Shown: positions 59,749 to 64,000 of the stretch, piece by piece
How positions within the stretch are numbered: the stretch's first letter is position 1
Layout of the letters: each line of letters opens with the position of its first letter
Assembly: GCA_963827515.1 (NCBI GenBank)
Contig: CAWHBF010000008.1
Span: 1-64,000, forward strand
DNA length: 64,000 bases
Origin: JABFSA01 sp963827515
Lineage (GTDB): Bacteria; Acidobacteriota; Vicinamibacteria; Vicinamibacterales; UBA2999
Direction: 5' to 3'
Notes under the pieces: model-generated
Seen by the model: only the letters and a program-made list of their open reading frames with translations
What the model was told of the DNA's origin: nothing
Database searches by the model: none
Program-made: the position numbers and the translations under genes

Positions 59749-61703
59749 GGCATGAAGCAGGGCAGGCTGAGTGGTTCGTAACGACGGGCCGGCGTCAGGT
59801 CGGCACGCACCAGCACCCGCAGCGGCCGTGGGCCGCCGAACTCCACTTCGCCGGCGTCCGTGTATTCGTCCTCCAGATACCCGTGGACCTGCTCGAACAC
59901 GTTGCGATAGTCCTCGTCGTAAGTCGACCCAGATTCTGTCAGCACGATAGGCACCTTGGCGGCTCGGAGCCTCGCGACGATCAACGCCTCATCGGCGTCG
60001 CCGCTGTAATAATACGGGAGCAGCCACGCATGACCACCGGCGAATCGCCGATTCGCGAAGTAGTACAGCTCCGGATGCTCTCCCAGGACAAACAGTCGAT
60101 CGTCCGGCGACGTGCACGCGCTGATGAAACCTGCGACCCTGAGAATCCCGGGCTGCTCCTCGTCGGCCACAAACGAAGGCGGGTGCGCGCCGAGCCGGTC
60201 CCACACGAGACCCGCGCGTCGCGCCAGCTCCGACGGACCGTCGGTGAACCCTGCGTTGTCCAGCGCCCGTATGCCCTGCGCCAGGCCGTTCGCGCTCAGG
60301 ACCGTCAGAAAGAGCAGCGTGGCTGCCGTGCCGCGTACGAGCACGCGGGCCCCGAGGCTCCTCATGAGGATTCGACCGTCGCGTCCGGCCAGAGCAGACA
60401 GGAGCCAGGCCAGGAGCACGGTCGCTGTCACTCCCACGTCCGCGATCCGGATGTTCGTGCTCCCACGACTCAGAAAACCCGCGTTGAGCATCACCGCGAG
60501 GACCAGGAGAGGCACGACGTGCGCGGGGCTGGACAACACGTGTGTGGGGACCGCCGCACCCCTGAGACGCCACAGGGTGACTGCACTGGCGACAGGGAGC
60601 AACACAATCGCGTAGTACAGGAATGCCGTCGCGTTCTGCACCGTGTCGAGCTGACTCGTGAGTATGAGCCGCCTGGGCTCGCCCGACAACGCGAACGCGG
60701 TCCTATCCAGACCGTGTGTGTCATCGACGAGCGGGTCACGAACGAGAGCTTCGATATTGCCGCGAGACGTGTCGCGAAGAACATACGTCCAGGTGCTGCC
60801 GTCGAGCGACCGGCCGTCCAGCAGCCCCCAGCGAGTCTCGCGCGCGCGCCGATCCTCTTCGGAGACTGGATTCCACCTGACGTTGACACGCGCGTTCGGG
60901 TCTGCACCCTGACGTGAGAAGCCGATGAGCGGTTTCGAGGAGTCGAGTGACAGGCGAGGGAGCGAGAAGCTCGTGCGCTGAGCGTCACGCGTGACGTAGA
61001 CGAGCGCCGCGCGGAAGTACTCGACGACGCCGCCGCTCAACGCCAGAAACACGAGAAACGGCACGACGAAGATCGCCGCCGCACCGCACAGGCCGGCTGT
61101 CGCGCGCATGCCGTCACGGAGGGACGACCGGTGCACGAACGCGACCATCATCAGCGACAGGGCGCCGAGATAGACGAGGTGATCGTGCCGGAAGAGGAAC
61201 GCCAGGCCAACGAGCGCGCCAAGTCCCGCGCGTCGGATACCGTCAGGCCTGTCGACATAGGCCCAGGCCAGCATCAGGCCCGCGGCGTACAGGACGATTT
61301 TCGGATAGTTGTAGTGACGAGCGTCGAGCGCGATGGACACGCCCACCGCGACGAGCGCGACCACCGTCGAACCCGCGGCACGACGGGCCAGAAGAAACGT
61401 CAGCGCCGCGCCCAGCGACAACATGCCGACGGTCAGCAGCGCCTCGGAGCGCAGGTTATACCCTCCGAGCCACTGTGCCGCCGCCGACAGGCAATCCGTG
61501 AGAAACCAGCCCGGGTCGTTGAAGTCCCGAAACGGGACTTCACCAGCCTGAATCTGGCGCGCCCGTGAGAGGTATCCGAACTCGTCGTTCGTGAAACCAC
61601 CGAGCCCGCCGCCCAGGGTGTTGAATCGATAAAAGAAGGCTGCGAGGAATACGACAGCCGCCAGCGAGACGTCGATGACGTTCCGCCGGGCTGCCGCTGT
61701 CAC
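59745..61703 (-). CDS. GT-C membrane glycosyltransferase
   Basis: The start is GTG 61703, because it overlaps the epimerase stop as GTGA and precedes the first helix; the 33 codons upstream in frame are epimerase shadow. About 652 residues. The first helix is VSLAAVVFLAAFFYRF; the first outer loop has GGFTNDEFGYLSRARQIQAG with the acidic DE expected of GT-C. About ten more helices follow (for example LTFLLARRAAGSTVVALVAV and LYYAIVLLPVASAVTLW). The C-terminal 200 residues are soluble and periplasmic (SPDDRLFVLGEHPELYYFAN). It would transfer a sugar from an undecaprenyl phosphate carrier. Confidence 0.8.
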   Translation of the reverse strand: MTAAARRNVIDVSLAAVVFLAAFFYRFNTLGGGLGGFTNDEFGYLSRARQIQAGEVPFRDFNDPGWFLTDCLSAAAQWLGGYNLRSEALLTVGMLSLGAALTFLLARRAAGSTVVALVAVGVSIALDARHYNYPKIVLYAAGLMLAWAYVDRPDGIRRAGLGALVGLAFLFRHDHLVYLGALSLMMVAFVHRSSLRDGMRATAGLCGAAAIFVVPFLVFLALSGGVVEYFRAALVYVTRDAQRTSFSLPRLSLDSSKPLIGFSRQGADPNARVNVRWNPVSEEDRRARETRWGLLDGRSLDGSTWTYVLRDTSRGNIEALVRDPLVDDTHGLDRTAFALSGEPRRLILTSQLDTVQNATAFLYYAIVLLPVASAVTLWRLRGAAVPTHVLSSPAHVVPLLVLAVMLNAGFLSRGSTNIRIADVGVTATVLLAWLLSALAGRDGRILMRSLGARVLVRGTAATLLFLTVLSANGLAQGIRALDNAGFTDGPSELARRAGLVWDRLGAHPPSFVADEEQPGILRVAGFISACTSPDDRLFVLGEHPELYYFANRRFAGGHAWLLPYYYSGDADEALIVARLRAAKVPIVLTESGSTYDEDYRNVFEQVHGYLEDEYTDAGEVEFGGPRPLRVLVRADLTPARRYEPLSLPCFMP

Positions 61704-62848
61704 GGCGTGGCCGTTCCCGTCACGAGCAGGCCCTTGTCCTGCAGCTCCCGCAGCGCGCGGTCGAAGAAGTCCTCCGCGACGTCCGGCGTGGTTTTCGCCC
61801 ACTGAATCAGTTCGCTGAACCCCTGCTCGAGCGTCACCCTGGGCTCGAAGCCGAGCGTCTCTCGCGCGCGCGTGATGTCGGCGGTGTTGTGACGGATGTC
61901 GAACTTCCGGCCCGTTTCAGTGACGAGGGGTTCAATCGAAGAGCCGAGCAACCGAGCGAGCAGCTTCGCGATGTCCAGGATGCTGACAACCTCGCCCGAA
62001 CCCACGTTCACCGGCAGGAAGTCCGCGCCCGACTTCTCCAGCATCAACACCAGGCAATCCACGACGTCGTGGATCGACACGAAATCCCTGAGCTGCCCTC
62101 CGTCCTCGAACACCATGGGCTGTTTGCCGTTCATGAGGCGGCTCAGCCAGATCGCGGCGACCCCGGCGTAGGGGTTACTCAGACTCTGCCGCGGTCCGTA
62201 GACGTTGAAGAACCGAGGCGCCACGGCCGGAATGCCGTAGGTTTTTCCGATGAGCAGCACCATCTCTTCCTGGTGGTACTTGGTCATCGAGTAGATGTTG
62301 TCGCGGTACAACGCCTTGTCTTCGGGAGTCGGCACCGAGACGACCTGCGCGCCGCAGATTGGGCAGAGTTGCTCCCACTGCCGCGCGGCCAGCTGCTCGG
62401 TCGGACGAATGCCAGGCGCCACCGGGCCGCACACGGAACAACGGTACGCCCCTTCGCCATACACCCCGATCGAGGAGGCCACGAGCACCTTCTGCACGTT
62501 GTGCTTCGCATTGACGAGGATGTCGAGAAGCAGCGCGGTGCCGCGCGTATTCACGTCCACGTACCGATCGATCTGGTACATGCTCTGGCCCACGCTGACC
62601 GCCGCGCCGAAATGCACGACCGCGTCGGAGGAGACGACGAGCGGTTCGAACGTGGAACGGTCGCGGACGTCGCCTTGCACGTATTGCACGCCGGGGTTCG
62701 CGTAGGACGGCCACGTGCCGGTCCGATGCACCTGCGGCTCCAGGCTATCGAGGACGGTCACGGCATACCCGAGCGAACAGAGACGGTCGACGAGGTGCGA
62801 CCCGATATACCCCGCGCCACCGGTGACGAGAATCGAATGTATGGCCAT
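61700..62848 (-). CDS. NAD-dependent epimerase (dTDP-L-rhamnose 4-epimerase-like) with four-Cys insertion
   Basis: An intact frame of 382 residues from ATG 62848. HSILVTGGAGYIGSHLVDRL is the NAD site; VHFGAAVSVGQSMYQIDRYV; VASSIGVYGEG (Ser); YSMTKYHQEEMVLL (YxxxK); PRFFNVYGPRQSLSNPYAGV; FEDGGQLRDFVSIHDVVD. This follows the extended SDR pattern of the dTDP-L-rhamnose 4-epimerase/WbiB group. Between the Ser and Tyr motifs are two CxxC pairs (RCSVCG near residue 138 and LCPICG near residue 161) which look like a small zinc site. It should interconvert a nucleotide sugar at C4; the exact sugar is inferred. First gene of the overlapping block. Confidence 0.82.
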   Translation of the reverse strand: MAIHSILVTGGAGYIGSHLVDRLCSLGYAVTVLDSLEPQVHRTGTWPSYANPGVQYVQGDVRDRSTFEPLVVSSDAVVHFGAAVSVGQSMYQIDRYVDVNTRGTALLLDILVNAKHNVQKVLVASSIGVYGEGAYRCSVCGPVAPGIRPTEQLAARQWEQLCPICGAQVVSVPTPEDKALYRDNIYSMTKYHQEEMVLLIGKTYGIPAVAPRFFNVYGPRQSLSNPYAGVAAIWLSRLMNGKQPMVFEDGGQLRDFVSIHDVVDCLVLMLEKSGADFLPVNVGSGEVVSILDIAKLLARLLGSSIEPLVTETGRKFDIRHNTADITRARETLGFEPRVTLEQGFSELIQWAKTTPDVAEDFFDRALRELQDKGLLVTGTATP

Positions 62849-62870
62849 CAGCTAGACACCACTACATAGG

Positions 62871-62932
62871 GCCACAGAGACACTGAGTCACAGAGGGAAC
62901 CAAAGTACTCTGTGCTTCTGCGACTCTGTGGC
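62871..62932. repeat. 62-bp imperfect palindrome (CACAGAG type)
   Basis: The left arm 62871-62895 starts GCCACAGAG and ends CACAGAG; the right arm 62908-62932 starts CTCTGTG and ends CTCTGTGGC, enclosing 12 bases. The outer 9 and inner 7 base pairs are perfect with mismatches between. It lies between the end of the partial upstream gene and the operon start, so it may stop transcription or be a dispersed palindromic element. Confidence 0.7.
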
Positions 62933-62975
62933 TTGTTGGAACGAGCTTTTGACATTTGATCCGATACGTTCCTGT

Positions 62976-64000
62976 TTAGAATCGCTCCACGGCGCGCAGC
63001 GCCTTCAGGTTGAGTGTGGTCAAACGCGCCGCGTCGGATCGGCGGTACGCGTACTTCGCCGCATAGAGATGTGTCGTCAGATACCGATCGTCTTCGTACA
63101 CCGCAATCGTGTCGACACCGAGGAGCGGTGCGAGCCACGCGAGCCCACCGCACGTACCGATGAACTGCCGGGCGCCCGCGATGACCTGCGTCTGGAGTCC
63201 CAGGTTGGTCTTTGGATCCAGTGACGGCCGCAGCGTGGTAACGCCCGGAATCCCGTCGAACTCGTAGTCTCGATGCTCATCCACGCTCCACGCCGTGTCG
63301 AGCATGACCACGGGTATGCGCCTGGCTACCCGCCGCACCAGCTCGAAGAGTAGCGTCCGATTCGTCTCAGTGTCCGGAAGCGCGGGGCCGGTGTAGAACT
63401 TCACGGCCACGTAGTCAGGCGGCAGGGACATCGCCGTTGGTTCGCCGAGTTTGAGGCGGCGAAAGTCGGTGTGACGAAGCAGAAAGTCGAGCGACCGATC
63501 GCCGTACCAGAACGCGCGGAACATCTGATACATCAGCCCAGGGTGCCATACCGCGGCATCGCGCGCGCCGATGCGGGACGCCGCGAGGCTGATGAGCTCG
63601 CGATCGAACTCCGACAACGCCATCTGTTTCTGATCGCCCCGCTCCCGCTGTGCGGCGCCCTGCCGGGCGAACTCGGCCGGCTCGACGAGATCGAAAATCT
63701 CGACATAGCGGTCAGCGACGCCACCGTACCACGCCTGGGTCCCCCCGCGTGACAGCGCGATGATCCGGTCCGGCCTGACCCCATAGCGGTCGGCGGCCCA
63801 CGCCAGAAACGGCAGCCAGTACAGGGCCTCGTAGCCGACCTCCGAGGTCCACGGTCCGGCGATAATCGGCCGCGACCCAGCCGCCTCCCGCGCGAGCGTG
63901 GACTTGACGCGGCGCTCGACGCGGTACGGCGCCACCACGTGATCCTCGAGTCGCGCGAGGCGCTTTCTCGATCGTTCGAACGCAGCGCAGCTCTGCTGCA
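62976..64000 (-). CDS. hypothetical glycan-locus protein, 5' end outside window
   Basis: GTG 63938 is the first start in the window, but the frame stays open to the window edge and reads FERSRKRLARLEDHVVAPYR, which looks like real helix, so the gene probably begins further out. The visible part has about 340 residues: PIIAGPWTSEVGYEALYWLP, RGGTQAWYGGVADRYVEIFD, DYVAVKFYTG, VVMLDTAWSVDEHRDYEF and FIGTCGGLAWLAPLLGVDTI. The last is like the nucleotide-binding end of ADP-heptose-type (GT9) transferases. I suspect a glycosyltransferase-like fold but cannot name the family. The 127-base gap and palindrome separate it from the epimerase gene. Confidence 0.5.
   Translation of the reverse strand, partial: QQSCAAFERSRKRLARLEDHVVAPYRVERRVKSTLAREAAGSRPIIAGPWTSEVGYEALYWLPFLAWAADRYGVRPDRIIALSRGGTQAWYGGVADRYVEIFDLVEPAEFARQGAAQRERGDQKQMALSEFDRELISLAASRIGARDAAVWHPGLMYQMFRAFWYGDRSLDFLLRHTDFRRLKLGEPTAMSLPPDYVAVKFYTGPALPDTETNRTLLFELVRRVARRIPVVMLDTAWSVDEHRDYEFDGIPGVTTLRPSLDPKTNLGLQTQVIAGARQFIGTCGGLAWLAPLLGVDTIAVYEDDRYLTTHLYAAKYAYRRSDAARLTTLNLKALRAVERF

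Overview
This window is not one stretch of one genome. It reads as at least six DNA pieces from different organisms placed end to end. At five places a core AGCAATACG (19105, 24957, 44893, 45745) or a close relative (48075) is followed by remnants resembling the rest of the Oxford Nanopore ligation adapter. Two of them run into 28-30 nt poly-A tracts. The simplest reading is a long-read artefact in which successive strands through one pore were not split, then carried into an assembly. Gene order across those points should not be read as biology.

Segment A (1-19104) is moderate-GC soil-bacterium DNA, perhaps Verrucomicrobiota-like, because TolB/kinase fusions, secreted propellers and choice-of-anchor-type beta-helix proteins are common there. 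It is full of broken genes: kinase-TolB, a class III cyclase, an IS256 transposase remnant, a LigD-type ligase remnant, a His-rich outer-membrane protein and propellers. A few are intact: a YWTD propeller, a CC0125-like lipoprotein pair and an OB-fold protein. A 32-bp motif occurs three times, each time just before a start codon.

Segment B (19131-24956) is high-GC with a frameshift every few hundred bases, as in single-read sequence. It carries a clade II nitrous oxide reductase cluster in order: tetraheme cytochrome c, monoheme cytochrome c, nosZ, membrane protein, nosD, nosF (cut off). Together these would pass electrons to NosZ, assemble its copper centres and reduce N2O to N2.

Segment C (24998-44892) starts as very high-GC actinobacterial housekeeping DNA (rplU, rpmA, obgE, proB, cysteine desulfurase, mnmA, a MetE-family protein, an MFS pump with TetR regulator, ligA). 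Near 41400 it changes without a visible adapter to a HemL-like aminotransferase remnant and a GT-C membrane glycosyltransferase. Segment D (about 44922-45744) is a short piece resembling a phage family A DNA polymerase. Segment E (45793-48074) has no bacterial genes and carries (CA)n, poly-C and poly-A tracts; it looks eukaryotic.

Segment F (48097-64000) is the best-quality part: one dense minus-strand surface-glycan operon with many ATGA/GTGA gene overlaps, probably from an acidobacterial or similar high-GC soil bacterium. It encodes a nucleotide-sugar epimerase, GT-C transferase, cytidylyltransferase, methyltransferase, DegT aminotransferase, glycosyltransferase-like protein, NeuB-type synthase, SDR, aldehyde dehydrogenase, NeuA-type CMP-transferase, transketolase, HAD phosphatase and a capsule-type protein. 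The NeuB-SDR-ALDH-NeuA-transketolase-HAD block is the strongest candidate for something undescribed: a possible nonulosonic-acid pathway with an unusual precursor route. Seven single-base frameshifts fall in 48.1-56.2 kb and none in 56.2-64 kb, which fits residual sequencing error near a low-coverage edge.
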